Source of the DNA: Granulicella sp. S156
GTDB taxonomy: Bacteria; Acidobacteriota; Terriglobia; Terriglobales; Acidobacteriaceae
DNA: 64,000 nt
Assembly (NCBI RefSeq): GCF_009766105.1
Contig: NZ_LMUH01000009.1
Location: 1 to 64,000 of the forward strand
Direction of reading: 5' to 3'
Below, in pieces: positions 7,949 through 17,030 of the stretch (the stretch's first letter is position 1; the number at the start of each line of letters is the position of its first letter). A program made the translations under genes and the position numbers. The notes below the pieces were generated by a model that worked only from the letters and a program-made list of their open reading frames with translations, was not told the DNA's origin and did not search any database.

Positions 7949-8719
7949 TTATGGGACCAGCTTCAACTCTCCCACATTCCGCTTTCCCGTCGGACAGATA
8001 TTCAGCAGAGGACAAGCCTCGCACTTCGGTTCGGAGAACGTGCACAGCGTCTGTCCATGCAGCTTCACCAACGAGTGGTGCTCGTCGAGCATCTCCGCAT
8101 CCCAGGTCTCGGGCACGAGGCGCATCAAGCGTTCTTCGGTGATCGCCGTGTCTGCCCGTGGAACAACACATAGCCTTTGCACCACGCGCAAGTGGTTCGC
8201 ATCGATCGAGATCGCTCGCCGCCGCAGCGTGCTGAAGTTCACCACCGCCGCCGACACCTGCGGCCCTATACCCTCGAACTGCTCCAGCCACGCGCGAATC
8301 TTATCCGTGCGATAGCGCGCCAGAAAGTCCAGCGTCAGCGAGCCATAGCGCTCGGTGATGCCCATGAGCGCAGCCTTCAGTCTCGGAGCCTTCACCTCAG
8401 GAAATGTAACCACGGCAATCGCGCGCTCGAGTTCTGGAACAGTGGCGTCACGTACCGCCTCCCAGTTGCCGGGCCAGGCGGGGAAGTAGCGCACCAGGTC
8501 ACGCATCACCTGGTGCGCGGACGGAGTCTTAGTGCGCGAGCTCAGCAGCGAGTAGATGAACTGCGTCAGCGGGTCCCACGGCTCACGCGGCGCGGGCTGT
8601 CCATAGTGCCCCAGCAGCAGGCGATGGATATGCGGCAGTCTGTCAGCCTCCTCAGGCGTAAGGGGACGTCGCGGCGGAGTCGCCTGCTCGATCGGTTCGT
8701 TGAAGAGTTCCGCGCTCAT
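7949..8719 (-). CDS. HhH-GPD DNA glycosylase (endonuclease III-like, Lys missing)
   Basis: The 256-residue protein has the HhH-GPD fold. The helix-hairpin-helix reads EQFEGIGPQVSAAVV (near 147-160), the catalytic Asp lies in SIDANHLRVV (D173), and a [4Fe-4S] ligand set C226-x6-C233-x2-C236-x5-C242 sits at the C-terminus, as in endonuclease III. In endonuclease III the hairpin carries the lyase Lys (GVGRKT); here the aligned residue is Gln (Q154). The enzyme is therefore predicted to be a monofunctional glycosylase or to have altered specificity. The ATG at 8719 overlaps the upstream asparaginase stop by 4 nt, implying translational coupling. An earlier in-frame start at 8770 lies deep in that gene and is disfavoured. 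Confidence 0.85.
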   Translation of the reverse strand: MSAELFNEPIEQATPPRRPLTPEEADRLPHIHRLLLGHYGQPAPREPWDPLTQFIYSLLSSRTKTPSAHQVMRDLVRYFPAWPGNWEAVRDATVPELERAIAVVTFPEVKAPRLKAALMGITERYGSLTLDFLARYRTDKIRAWLEQFEGIGPQVSAAVVNFSTLRRRAISIDANHLRVVQRLCVVPRADTAITEERLMRLVPETWDAEMLDEHHSLVKLHGQTLCTFSEPKCEACPLLNICPTGKRNVGELKLVP

Positions 8720-9720
8720 TCGTTCCGCGTAACCCCCAGCTGCTGTCCCTCGCTCGTCGCCAAACCCCACGCCATGCGCGGCGTATTGTGCGCGAGACCC
8801 ACCGAGCCATCCGGTCCCATCAGAATGATGCCGCCATGCCCACCCAGCCGCTTAAACAGATACGCAATCGCCTCACTCGCCGCCTGCTGGGGTGTGGCTC
8901 CTGCGGCGACGCGGTCCACCGCCCACTTGCCCAGCACCAGCTTCATGATCGGCTCGCCCCAGCCCGTCAGCGACACCGCCGCGCTCTCATTATCGGCATA
9001 GCATCCGCAGCCGATCAGGGAGCTGTCGCCCACGCGCCCCGGAGCCTTCGAGAGCGTTCCGCCGGTCGAGGTTCCCGCGGCGAGATTACCGTCCGCATCG
9101 ATCGCCACTGCGCCCACCGTGTCATGGGAGTGCAGCGTCGGATCCACCACCTGAAACTCCTCCGGCAGCGTCCGCACCGCCGCGGTCATCGCATCGGCAT
9201 CGGCGGCAACATCATCGCCGCTGAACGTCGTATCCCGCCCGCCCGCAGCCTCGGCGCGCTGAAAGGCCATCAGCCGCTCGCGCTCGCGCGGGACGATCAG
9301 TTCGGTGTTATCGACCAGCCGCATACCATGCTGTGTCGCAAACCTCTCCGCACCTGTCCCGACAAAGTACACATGCGGCGACTGATCCAGCACCAGCCGC
9401 GCCGCCTGGATCGGATTGCGCAGCCGCTCCACGCAGGCCACGCCCCCCGTGCGCAGGTTAGCGCCGTTCATCAGCAGGGCATCGAGCTGCACACGGCCAT
9501 CGCGCGTCAGAAAGGATCCCCGCCCCGCGTCGAAGGTATCGTCATCTTCCATCACGGTAACGGCGGCTACGACTGCGTCGACAGAGCTACCGCCGCGCGC
9601 CAGCGCATCCCACCCCGCACGCAGGGCATGGCGAATGCCGTTCTCATGGGCGGCAACGGCATCGTCGGGCATAGCCCACGCGCCGCCGTGGATCAAAAGG
9701 ATAGGAGAGCGTTTCGTCAT
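8716..9720 (-). CDS. Isoaspartyl peptidase / L-asparaginase (Ntn hydrolase)
   Basis: The 334-residue protein is a plant-type asparaginase. It starts with [11 protein letters not shown] and has the [12 protein letters not shown] segment. The autocleavage site [10 protein letters not shown] has Thr201, the expected N-terminal nucleophile of the beta chain, followed by [11 protein letters not shown] and [11 protein letters not shown] substrate-binding loops. Precursor self-cleavage before Thr201 would yield alpha and beta subunits that release beta-aspartyl residues from peptides or hydrolyse asparagine. No signal peptide is apparent, so it is likely cytoplasmic. It is the first gene of a two-gene unit, with a 4-nt overlap into the HhH-GPD gene. 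Confidence 0.93.
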   Translation of the reverse strand: MTKRSPILLIHGGAWAMPDDAVAAHENGIRHALRAGWDALARGGSSVDAVVAAVTVMEDDDTFDAGRGSFLTRDGRVQLDALLMNGANLRTGGVACVERLRNPIQAARLVLDQSPHVYFVGTGAERFATQHGMRLVDNTELIVPRERERLMAFQRAEAAGGRDTTFSGDDVAADADAMTAAVRTLPEEFQVVDPTLHSHDTVGAVAIDADGNLAAGTSTGGTLSKAPGRVGDSSLIGCGCYADNESAAVSLTGWGEPIMKLVLGKWAVDRVAAGATPQQAASEAIAYLFKRLGGHGGIILMGPDGSVGLAHNTPRMAWGLATSEGQQLGVTRNE

Positions 9721-9884
9721 CGCTCTGTGATTGTATTTGGCGGACGCTCCCGGCGTCCTTATCGGACTCTCTGGGCCTTTCGCTCTTCACGGCAATCCAG
9801 GAGCAGATGGGATTGAAGTTGGAGCCGGTGAAAGGGCCAGCCGAAGTGCTCGTCGTCGACCATATCGATCGCCCCTCGGAGGAC

Positions 9885-9934
9885 TAGAGCGGTTTCACGG
9901 ATCGTGTCGTGTACGGATTAGTGAAACCGCTCTA
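9885..9934. repeat. TAGAGCGGTTTCAC palindromic element
   Basis: TAGAGCGGTTTCAC (9885-9898) and its exact reverse complement GTGAAACCGCTCTA (9921-9934) flank a 22-nt loop. On the minus strand the terminal TAG (9932-9934) is the stop codon of the membrane-protein gene. It is the most compact of three related elements. Confidence 0.9.
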
Positions 9935-10615
9935 AGCCGTTCTCGCCAGCCACGCCCGCGATAGACGGCGCCTGCGTGGGGGCCGCTGGGTACGCGGCAG
10001 CACAAACCAGATAGCCACAAAGATGCTTGCGGCGAGGGGGATGCTGACGCCGAAGACAGGATGCAGGGTATAGAAATCGTCGCGCGTCACGCTCTGCAGC
10101 TCGATTGCCGGATGCCGCAGATACGCTATCAATCCGAGTGTAGCCAGAAAGAGCACATCGAGACTCGCGGACAGACCTTGAAAAAGCCTGAAGCTTGAGA
10201 GTTGAGAGATCGTTTCTCGGCGTAACAGTAAAAAGACCAGAAACCCTAGCCAGACAAACGTGACTGCTGGCCCGACTCCTCGCGCAATCTCCTGGAATGA
10301 GGAGTATGGCCACGCCACCCGATAATCGGGTATTGCGGCAGAGAACCGGCTCGCTGCAAGTAACCTCCACGCGGGATACAAGGCGCTCCATCCCGCGGAG
10401 AAGACCAGCGGCAGCGCATAGGGCCTGGCCCCTTGATAGATTCTTTGGTAGGCGCTGATCCCGATGGCCATCAGAACCTCACGCCAGAACCAGATGCTTG
10501 ACCGGCCTGATTGCAGCTCTTCGAGCAGATCGCCACACAACGCCTCGTGATCGCAGCCAAAGGTCAAGTGCTCCAGGGACCAGATCGCGAGCGCAACCAT
10601 CGTTCCTGCTTTCAT
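9932..10615 (-). CDS. Membrane protein paired with PadR regulator
   Basis: The 227-residue product contains HEALCGDLLEEL followed by IWFWREVLMAI, a motif pattern seen in acidobacterial proteins encoded next to PadR regulators and in permease-prefix regions. At least four hydrophobic segments follow (e.g. ALPLVFSAGWSALYPAW, TFVWLGFLVFLLL, VLFLATLGLIAYL, SIPLAASIFVAIWFVL), then an Arg-rich C-terminus. No transporter or enzyme motif was recognised. The ATG at 10615 overlaps the PadR stop by 4 nt, so the two are one operon. Its stop codon lies in the adjacent palindromic element. The function is unknown; a membrane partner of the PadR response is an inference. Confidence 0.65.
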   Translation of the reverse strand: MKAGTMVALAIWSLEHLTFGCDHEALCGDLLEELQSGRSSIWFWREVLMAIGISAYQRIYQGARPYALPLVFSAGWSALYPAWRLLAASRFSAAIPDYRVAWPYSSFQEIARGVGPAVTFVWLGFLVFLLLRRETISQLSSFRLFQGLSASLDVLFLATLGLIAYLRHPAIELQSVTRDDFYTLHPVFGVSIPLAASIFVAIWFVLPRTQRPPRRRRLSRAWLARTA

Positions 10616-10944
10616 GCGAGTTCCTCCGGCGTTGGGAGTGACTTCCACAGTTTGTTGAGAACGCTGCGAGTTTCATGAATAGAGCGAAGTCCCTGCTCCG
10701 TGAGCCGAAAGTACCGCTTGGCCCTGCCTCCGCGTTCCGGTGTTGCGTCGCCCAGGCTGGACGCGATCAAGCCCTTGCTCTCCAGCCGGTCCAGTGCGGC
10801 ATAGACGCTTCCGACCGAAACGCGCCGCCCACGCGAGAGCGACAGTTCCCTGGAGAGAGGAACCCCGTAAGCCTCATCTCCCAAACGAAGAATCGTAAGG
10901 AGAATCATCAGCTCAAACTCGCCGAGATAGCTATGTTCCGCCAT
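10612..10944 (-). CDS. PadR family transcriptional regulator
   Basis: The 110-residue protein is a PadR winged-helix repressor. LGEFELMILLTILRLGDEAYGVPLSREL is the N-terminal helix region, SVGSVYAALDRLESKGLI is the recognition helix, and GRAKRYFRLTEQGL is the wing. It starts at the ATG at 10944; an upstream in-frame start at 11001 adds residues unlike the family. It is encoded immediately upstream of, and coupled to, a membrane protein. A 21-bp sequence just before its start (10948-10968) recurs almost exactly upstream of the unknown membrane gene at 15463-16884, which suggests a shared operator and possibly PadR autoregulation. Confidence 0.9.
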   Translation of the reverse strand: MAEHSYLGEFELMILLTILRLGDEAYGVPLSRELSLSRGRRVSVGSVYAALDRLESKGLIASSLGDATPERGGRAKRYFRLTEQGLRSIHETRSVLNKLWKSLPTPEELA

Positions 10945-10947
10945 AAG

Positions 10948-10968
10948 TTCGTTTATAGCGAAGAAATG
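10948..10968 (-). promoter_or_regulatory. Shared TTCGTTTATAGnGAAGAAAT site, copy 1
   Basis: On the plus strand the sequence reads TTCGTTTATAGCGAAGAAAT. On the minus strand it supplies TATAAA, a good -10 hexamer, just ahead of the padR ATG, implying a very short or absent leader. The same 20-mer with one change (G for C) lies at 16947-16966, upstream of another minus-strand gene. A transcription-factor site overlapping the promoter is inferred. Confidence 0.5.
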
Positions 10969-11001
10969 AAGCGAATGCAATCGAAAAGAAGACTCGGCCA
11001 C

Positions 11002-11680
11002 AAATTTTCAGGATGAGGAAGTACGTTCCAGCTGACATGTCATCAAATTCTCTCGCGTAGCGCACAAATTTTTTTGTAGCAAAAATCGGAAGGGCCCGGT
11101 TTCAACCAGGCCGTAAAAAGCCGGGCCAAAGGTCCGCACCGCTCTGCCCTGAGCGTAGTCGAAGTGCCAGAGTGGAGGCGCAGCAGCAACGAATGAATTG
11201 CCTTTTTCATCCGCTTGAACATTCCTGAAGATGACGCATGCCTTTCCTCTCATACGATCGCCATGTATTGGATGACACGCTCTGGTGACGACTTCTTCTC
11301 TGGCTAAAGCCGTCGACAGAATCAAGACAAAATGAAGACAAAATCAAGACAAAGGCTTGTCTTGGGATGAACGGGTTGAAAATTTCGTTTGACAATCACC
11401 TTCCCGATTTGTTTTCATTCGCAGCGATCGACAGACACACTCTCATAATGTCTAGATAAACGGTTGTCTTACAAGTTTGCGTTAGGGGCTGCTCGAGGAA
11501 GGTTCCTGTCCTTTAGCGGAGTTGCCGGTCTGCGCTCAAAACGAAGGAAGAAGCTCTGCGGGCCCTTTGGTGTGCGATCAAACAGTAAGGGCTTCGGTGC
11601 TGAATGTCAGCGCGCGGCTCAAGACATGAACGAAAAAGCGCTGGATAGCGCAGGCAATCGAAAGCATTTTTGGAGGCAAC
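11002..11680. other. Long regulatory intergenic region before the TonB-type receptor
   Basis: No gene is supported here. A 105-codon minus-strand frame at 11008-11325 reads through a CCTGAGCGTAGTCGAAGTGC dispersed-repeat string (about 11148-11167) and was rejected. The region contains the AAGACAAA repeat cluster (11324-11363) and a TTGACA -35-like hexamer at 11389-11394 without an obvious well-spaced -10. The receptor's ribosome binding site, GGAGG, is just before 11681. Confidence 0.5.
11324..11363 (+). promoter_or_regulatory. Helically phased AAGACAAA repeats
   Basis: AAGACAAA occurs at 11324-11331, 11335-11342 and 11346-11353, exactly 11 bp apart. An inverted half-site TTGTCTT follows at 11357-11363 and pairs with the last direct copy. 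Three same-face sites plus an inverted one, 26 bp before a TTGACA string and upstream of the TonB-type receptor, look like a multi-site activator or repressor target. Confidence 0.5.
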
Positions 11681-14600
11681 ATGAAGCAGTGGATTCGCGC
11701 CAGCTTTGGGCTGGAGCAAGCGGATAGGCAGTGTGAGGCAATGAATGGAACAGAAGCACGCAGCAAAGTATTTCTGGCTATTGCTCTGGTGACCCTGTTG
11801 TGGCCGGCTCTCACGGCTAAGGCGCAGAATACAAACTCGGGTGACCTTCGCGGCACCGTGACAGACACCACAGGGGCTGTAATTCCCGGAGTAACGGTTC
11901 AGGTCAAGGATGTGGACAAGGGTGTCGTCAAGACCTACGTCACCAATGGAGCCGGCCTATACGATACAGGTTCGATCACGCCGGATCACTACCTGCTGAC
12001 CTTTACCAGGACCGGGTTCGGAACGTTTGTGCGCGGTCCGATTTCGCTGGACGTCTCCGTTCAGACCATCGATGCGCAACTGAAGGCAGGCTCGACGCAG
12101 GAGGTGGTGGTAACCACGGATGTGCCGCTGTTGAATACCGAGACCGGCTCGCAGGAGGCTACGCTATCCTCCGAGGTCATGTCGCAACTTCCCCAGACCA
12201 ATCTGGGTGCGGACTGGGAGATCTTCACCGTACTGCTGCCCGGAGCCGCTGGCGCTCCCGAGAACGCCAGCAGCGCCTCTGACCCAGGTCAGGTAGCGGC
12301 CATCAATGGCAACCTGCCCTTCGAGAGCATGCTGGCCGATGGCGCCACCACGACGCTGCCGATGAGCCAGAACTCGGACGTCACGATCTTTGAGACGACC
12401 GCCGAGGTCAAGATCAGCACCAACGGCTTCTCGGCGCAGTATGGCCTGGGCGGTATCGTCTACAACCAAATCACCAAGGGCGGCGCCAGCCAGTTCCATG
12501 GTGTTGGATACGAGTACTTCGCCAACGACGCCCTCAACGCCAACCCGTATGAGTTCGGCACTCTCGGCGTGACGCTGCCCAAGTTGCGGTACAACAACTA
12601 CGGCTTTTCCATTGGCGGCCCGGTGATCCCGCACAAGCTCTTCTTTTATTTCGACTTCGACAAGACCATCAACAACAGCTCAAGTATCGGCCATGAGACA
12701 CTGCCGCTCGGGCAGAACGCGGCCATGGCGAACGGTGACTTTACCGCTCCCGGAATGCCCACGATCTACGATCCCACCACGCAGACGATTCAATACACCG
12801 GTAGCCACACGTATACGGTCGCTGGCGGCAATCCGGTCACCCAGCAGTGCCCCTGCGTCATCCGCCAGTCCTTCGCGGACGAGTATCACAATGGCAACCG
12901 CATCCCAGCCAGCATGATCAACCCAGTCTCGCAGAACTTCCAGACCCTTCTGCAGACCTTTGGCAACAACGCGGTACAGCAGCCCTCCAATGTTGGCGCC
13001 TCGGCGATCGTCCAGGGCGTTGTCACCAACAACTATGCGTATAGCGCCCCCAGCATTAATCCCTTTACCAAGTACTTCGGCCGCCTGGATTACGACATCA
13101 ACTCCAAGAACCGGCTCACCATCTCGCAGACGGAGAGCGACAACCCGGGGATCAATTACGGACAGGATGTCTGTCCCCTCAACTGCGAAACCGAAGACGT
13201 AAGCCGTGAAAACGCTCAGATCTCGGATGTTTGGAGTTTCAGTTCAACATTCCAGAACGAAGCGCGCTTCGGCTTTACCGATCAGTTGAACTTCTTTAGC
13301 CCGTCGACCCAGGGCAAGGGCTACACGGCCAAGCTGGGGTACCAGTTAGCCAAAGCGGATGTGATCCCACAATTCTCTTTCGGTAGCCAGATGCAGGGCT
13401 TTAGTACCGGCAATACCAGCCCATTTATCTACAAGGAGTTCGTTTACGATCCTTCCGACGTGATCACGCTGATTCGTGGCAACCACGTCCTGCACTTCGG
13501 CGGCGAGTTCCTGATCAGCCTCGCCGATTCCACACAATATAACTATCTGAACCCAGGCACCCCGAGCTTCAACGGTCAGTACACCGCCTCGGGCGGCCAG
13601 ATTACGGCGACAGCCGGCACAGGAGACGGCTTCGCGTATGCAGACTTTCTGCTCGGCCAGATGAACAGCTACAGCGCCAGTGTGACGCCGGAGTATGGCG
13701 CCCGGACCAAGAGCCCGCAACTGTTCCTGCAGGACGACTACAAGTTGCGTTCCAACCTCACCGTCAACCTCGGTCTGCGCTATCAGATCCACACCGGCTG
13801 GAACGAGGTCAAGGGCAATGAGACGGTCTTCGATCCCACCGTGGCAAATCCCGCCGGTGGCCTTGGTGCCATGTGGTACGGCTTCAGCAAGGCCAATGGC
13901 CGCGGCCAACTGATTGCGCCGGACTACAACATCTGGCTCCCACGCGTTGGCTTTAGCTGGCAACCCATCAGAAATACCGTCCTTCGTGGCGGCTGGGGTA
14001 TCTATACCTCAACTCTCAGCCTCGATACCTATGGCTCCGGCATGGGAGCTGCCTTTGGCAGCAGCGGCAATGTCAACGACACAACCAGCGGCATCTGCCC
14101 GATCGCGCAGATCGACAGCAACGGCAACTCCCCCGATACTACTGACCCCGGCTGCGGTGTCGTCGCCAACGGCACGAACTTCAATACCTTGTCGCCAAAT
14201 GCCGCGTATCTGACGGCGCCGACCACTGCCGATGCGCGCAATGGTCAGGACACAAATTACAACCAGAACCACACGCCCCTGCCTAGGAACTACCAATGGA
14301 ATCTGTCGTTGGAAAACCAGTTAGGTCAGAACTATGTGGCTACGATCACATATGTGGGTAACCATGGAGCCGATCTGAGCTTCCCGGTGGACATCAACCA
14401 GGTTCCTGAAAGTCAGCTCAGTGCCAATGACCTCGGGAATAAACCATATCCGCTATTCAATACGATTACGGGAAGCACCAACAATGCTATCTCCAACTAC
14501 AACGCTCTGCAGGTGCAGGTAACCAAGCGCCTGATCCAGGGTTTTCAGTTCAACGTCAACTACACCTGGTCGCACTTCATGGATGATCTGGACTCGTCCG

Positions 14601-15241
14601 GCTGGGGCTCTCGAGAGGGTTACCAGAACTACCAGAACGCGTTCAAACCCTCTGACAACTACTCCAACAGCAACTTCGACATCCGGAACATGTTCAAAGG
14701 GCAGGCCATCTACGAGCTTCCTTTTGGCAGAGGAAAGCAGTTCCTGAACAAGAACCTGTTGCTGGACGAAGTGCTGGGCGGATGGCAGGCCTCCGGCGTA
14801 TGGGTGGTTGAAGGTGGCAACCCCATGGGCATCACGACAGGTGGCAACAACAGCTCGAACAACCAGTCCGGCTCGTATACCCAGGAGGCGAATCTGATTG
14901 GCAATGTCAATCTGCCCGGCAGCACGAAGTCCCGCCTCAGGGAGTGGTACAACATCAGTGCTCTGGCAGTGCCGGCTCCGTACACCTATGGCAACTTCCT
15001 CAGGAACACCGTCTATGGTCCTGGAGTTGTGAACATAGCGGCTTCTCTGGGCAAATCGTTTGACGTCTGGCCATCCCGCGGAGTGAAGCTTCTGTTCCGC
15101 GCAGATGCTGGAAACGTCTTCAACCACGCCAGCTTCGGCCAGCCTGGAAACAATGCCATCGGGCCTGGAGCGACTGCTAATATCACCAGCACAACGGTCG
15201 GTGGCAGACAGATCCAACTCTATGGTCGAGTCTCGTTCTAA
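11681..15241 (+). CDS. Oar-like TonB-dependent receptor with carboxypeptidase regulatory domain
   Basis: The 1186-residue outer-membrane protein has a long N-terminal extension, a signal segment (VFLAIALVTLLWPALTAKAQ) and a carboxypeptidase-regulatory-like Ig domain (GDLRGTVTDTTGAVIPGVTVQV, about residues 53-135). A plug-like region follows (SQLPQTNLGADWEIFTVLLPG; FSAQYGLGGIVYNQITKGG) and then a long beta-barrel region ending in LYGRVSF with a terminal Phe typical of outer-membrane barrels. Such receptors are extremely abundant in Terriglobia and are thought to import plant-derived glycans or other large substrates with TonB energy. The substrate is not identifiable. A GGAGG ribosome binding site lies five nt before the ATG. 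The 680-bp upstream region contains phased repeats. Confidence 0.92.
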   Translation: MKQWIRASFGLEQADRQCEAMNGTEARSKVFLAIALVTLLWPALTAKAQNTNSGDLRGTVTDTTGAVIPGVTVQVKDVDKGVVKTYVTNGAGLYDTGSITPDHYLLTFTRTGFGTFVRGPISLDVSVQTIDAQLKAGSTQEVVVTTDVPLLNTETGSQEATLSSEVMSQLPQTNLGADWEIFTVLLPGAAGAPENASSASDPGQVAAINGNLPFESMLADGATTTLPMSQNSDVTIFETTAEVKISTNGFSAQYGLGGIVYNQITKGGASQFHGVGYEYFANDALNANPYEFGTLGVTLPKLRYNNYGFSIGGPVIPHKLFFYFDFDKTINNSSSIGHETLPLGQNAAMANGDFTAPGMPTIYDPTTQTIQYTGSHTYTVAGGNPVTQQCPCVIRQSFADEYHNGNRIPASMINPVSQNFQTLLQTFGNNAVQQPSNVGASAIVQGVVTNNYAYSAPSINPFTKYFGRLDYDINSKNRLTISQTESDNPGINYGQDVCPLNCETEDVSRENAQISDVWSFSSTFQNEARFGFTDQLNFFSPSTQGKGYTAKLGYQLAKADVIPQFSFGSQMQGFSTGNTSPFIYKEFVYDPSDVITLIRGNHVLHFGGEFLISLADSTQYNYLNPGTPSFNGQYTASGGQITATAGTGDGFAYADFLLGQMNSYSASVTPEYGARTKSPQLFLQDDYKLRSNLTVNLGLRYQIHTGWNEVKGNETVFDPTVANPAGGLGAMWYGFSKANGRGQLIAPDYNIWLPRVGFSWQPIRNTVLRGGWGIYTSTLSLDTYGSGMGAAFGSSGNVNDTTSGICPIAQIDSNGNSPDTTDPGCGVVANGTNFNTLSPNAAYLTAPTTADARNGQDTNYNQNHTPLPRNYQWNLSLENQLGQNYVATITYVGNHGADLSFPVDINQVPESQLSANDLGNKPYPLFNTITGSTNNAISNYNALQVQVTKRLIQGFQFNVNYTWSHFMDDLDSSGWGSREGYQNYQNAFKPSDNYSNSNFDIRNMFKGQAIYELPFGRGKQFLNKNLLLDEVLGGWQASGVWVVEGGNPMGITTGGNNSSNNQSGSYTQEANLIGNVNLPGSTKSRLREWYNISALAVPAPYTYGNFLRNTVYGPGVVNIAASLGKSFDVWPSRGVKLLFRADAGNVFNHASFGQPGNNAIGPGATANITSTTVGGRQIQLYGRVSF

Positions 15242-15310
15242 CCGGCAAACCGGAACCAACCCAGGGGCGGCGGCGAAAGCTGCCGCCCTTATTTCATCTA
15301 CTCCCAAATC

Positions 15311-15462
15311 TTTCATCTCGACCGAAGTGCGGGGTGCAAGTATGACGGCTTCATGTCATGCGTAGCGTCAAGACCTGCATGTTGCAGAGCGCGATGCAAA
15401 TGTTTGTGGCGCGCTTTGCGTCAAGACCTGCAGCTTGCCTGTACCGGTGCTAATGCGACTGC
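15311..15462. repeat. Truncated copy of composite repeat (homologue of 49381-49592)
   Basis: This segment has the outer arm TCATCTCGACCGAAG (about 15313-15327). It also has a 67-nt block at 15372-15438 that matches 49431-49497 at 65 of 67 positions. The right-hand arms present in the 49-kb copy are missing; the element ends at the 3' end of the convergent gene at 15463. Confidence 0.85.
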
Positions 15463-16884
15463 TTACGGAACAAGCTCGAAATGCTGCACCGCGATATGCG
15501 CTCCCGCCAGCATCCTCTCCCAGGATGGTTTAATGGCCACGGTGATCTCGTCGAACTGTCTTCCGCGGGCGCTGGGCGGAATGGGGAAGTTGAGCGTTTC
15601 ATCGACCGGGGGACGACCCAGAGTGATGTGCTTGCCTTCGCTCGAAGGAACAACCAGCGTTCCCAGAGACTGCGTGAAAGATTCCTTCCCAGTGGTGCGC
15701 GTCAGCAGAACCTCTATGGAAATCTCACCCGCTCGGTCATCCGCATTCTGGATCGCCAGGCGAAGAACTCTGCAGCAGGACATCTCTATCGGATTTCCCA
15801 GATATTGGTGAGCCTCCATCTTCAACTCTTGAAGATCGGTGGAGTGGATATTCACCTTGGTAGGCTCGCCATGAACGACGCGCGCATTGTCTCTCGGGCG
15901 GTGATCCGGTGCCTTGAAGTACCAGTACGCTCCATCGAAGGGAATGATCGTAGGCGCGGTTCGAACGCTGCTGAAAGAGTTTTGGTTGACCGGAGCTGGA
16001 GGGACAGTCTTTTCGCGGGGCTTTGGAGGCAGGATGAGAATGAACCCGGAGTAGCCTCCGTAGGTCTGGCTTTTCGCATTGGTTTTGGGGTGAGAGCCTG
16101 GAGCATCGACCTGAGGTATCCGCAGCAATCCTTTCAATCTCTGCAATCCTTCGGTAAAGGGGCCTGGCCGCAGGAAGGGAATAAGCACAACTCCCGTCAA
16201 TAAAAACACCAGCAGGGAGCCGATCACGAGAGAGCGTTTCGATACCTGAGTCCTGCGAGCGGCATCCTCGGAGCGAGACCTTATCGGAAGGGCCCATAAG
16301 AGCAGCACAGCGCAGAGAGCGAAGAGCCCTCCAGCCCACAACGGATAGCCGAGCAGCAACGCTGCTGCACCCGCCTCCAGGGCGATGGAGGTAAGCGCAG
16401 CCGGAAGGACGCTGCGCAAAAGAGACGGCGGCTCCTGCAGATGGAAGAGGCTCAGTGTATCCGCAGTTTGAAGCGGAGCCGAGGCTTGTTTCTCTACGCT
16501 AGACCTCCATCGCATAAGAAACAAAACGGCAAAGACCGAGATCAGGGGCGGCACGAACGCCGCGCAGATCGAATGCTCTTTGATCAGCAGGACCAGCAGT
16601 GGCAGCCACGCGGGTGACATCCAAAAGCCCAGAATAAGAGGGCGGAACGGAATCTCTATGTGCTCGCGAAACACCCTGCAAATGGCCCAGACGGCCAAAG
16701 CATGGACAGCCGCCGCCAGCAGCACATACACGAACGCAGAACCCAGCAGGCTTAGCCACGTAAGCGAAGGTCGTGCGGGCAATGTGCAGAACAGGTAGGC
16801 GACCGCACCCGTCAGCAGCAGGCTCCCAAGCAGCGGGAGAGTAACCGGAGCTAACGTCTGAGAGGTCTCTTCTGCCACGGCCAC
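15463..16884 (-). CDS. Polytopic membrane protein of unknown function
   Basis: The 473-residue product starts at GTG 16884, with AGGAG close upstream; an in-frame GTG two codons later is an alternative. The first 240 residues hold about six or seven hydrophobic segments (e.g. LGSLLLTGAVAYLFC, VYVLLAAAVHALAVW, LVIGSLLVFLLTGVVLIPFL). The rest (about residues 265-473) is a soluble domain with a Pro-rich start and a beta-rich C-terminus. I recognise no family or catalytic motif. A site nearly identical to one before padR lies about 60 bp upstream, so it may be co-regulated with that operon. It faces the TonB-receptor gene tail to tail. Confidence 0.6.
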   Translation of the reverse strand: MAVAEETSQTLAPVTLPLLGSLLLTGAVAYLFCTLPARPSLTWLSLLGSAFVYVLLAAAVHALAVWAICRVFREHIEIPFRPLILGFWMSPAWLPLLVLLIKEHSICAAFVPPLISVFAVLFLMRWRSSVEKQASAPLQTADTLSLFHLQEPPSLLRSVLPAALTSIALEAGAAALLLGYPLWAGGLFALCAVLLLWALPIRSRSEDAARRTQVSKRSLVIGSLLVFLLTGVVLIPFLRPGPFTEGLQRLKGLLRIPQVDAPGSHPKTNAKSQTYGGYSGFILILPPKPREKTVPPAPVNQNSFSSVRTAPTIIPFDGAYWYFKAPDHRPRDNARVVHGEPTKVNIHSTDLQELKMEAHQYLGNPIEMSCCRVLRLAIQNADDRAGEISIEVLLTRTTGKESFTQSLGTLVVPSSEGKHITLGRPPVDETLNFPIPPSARGRQFDEITVAIKPSWERMLAGAHIAVQHFELVP

Positions 16885-16946
16885 CTGGCTCCTAAAGGAG
16901 AATCATCCGTTCGAACTCGACGAGACAGGAGACGTCTCTCAATATC

Positions 16947-16966
16947 TTCGTTTATAGAGAAGAAAT
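16947..16966 (-). promoter_or_regulatory. Shared TTCGTTTATAGnGAAGAAAT site, copy 2
   Basis: TTCGTTTATAGAGAAGAAAT on the plus strand differs at one base from the site at 10948-10967. On the minus strand it again presents TATAAA and is flanked by TCTTC/GAAGA arms. It lies about 63 bp ahead of the membrane-protein start at 16884, which leaves room for a normal leader. Confidence 0.5.
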
Positions 16967-17030
16967 CACAGGAAAGCAATGTGAGAATAAAAAAGAGGCA
17001 GTTCTATGCCTTCGGCGGGGGAAAATCCGC

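Noticed and set aside
11008-11325. 105-codon minus-strand frame before the TonB-type receptor
   Set aside because: Its middle part (HFDYAQG) is the translation of a dispersed intergenic repeat, and it has no ribosome binding site.
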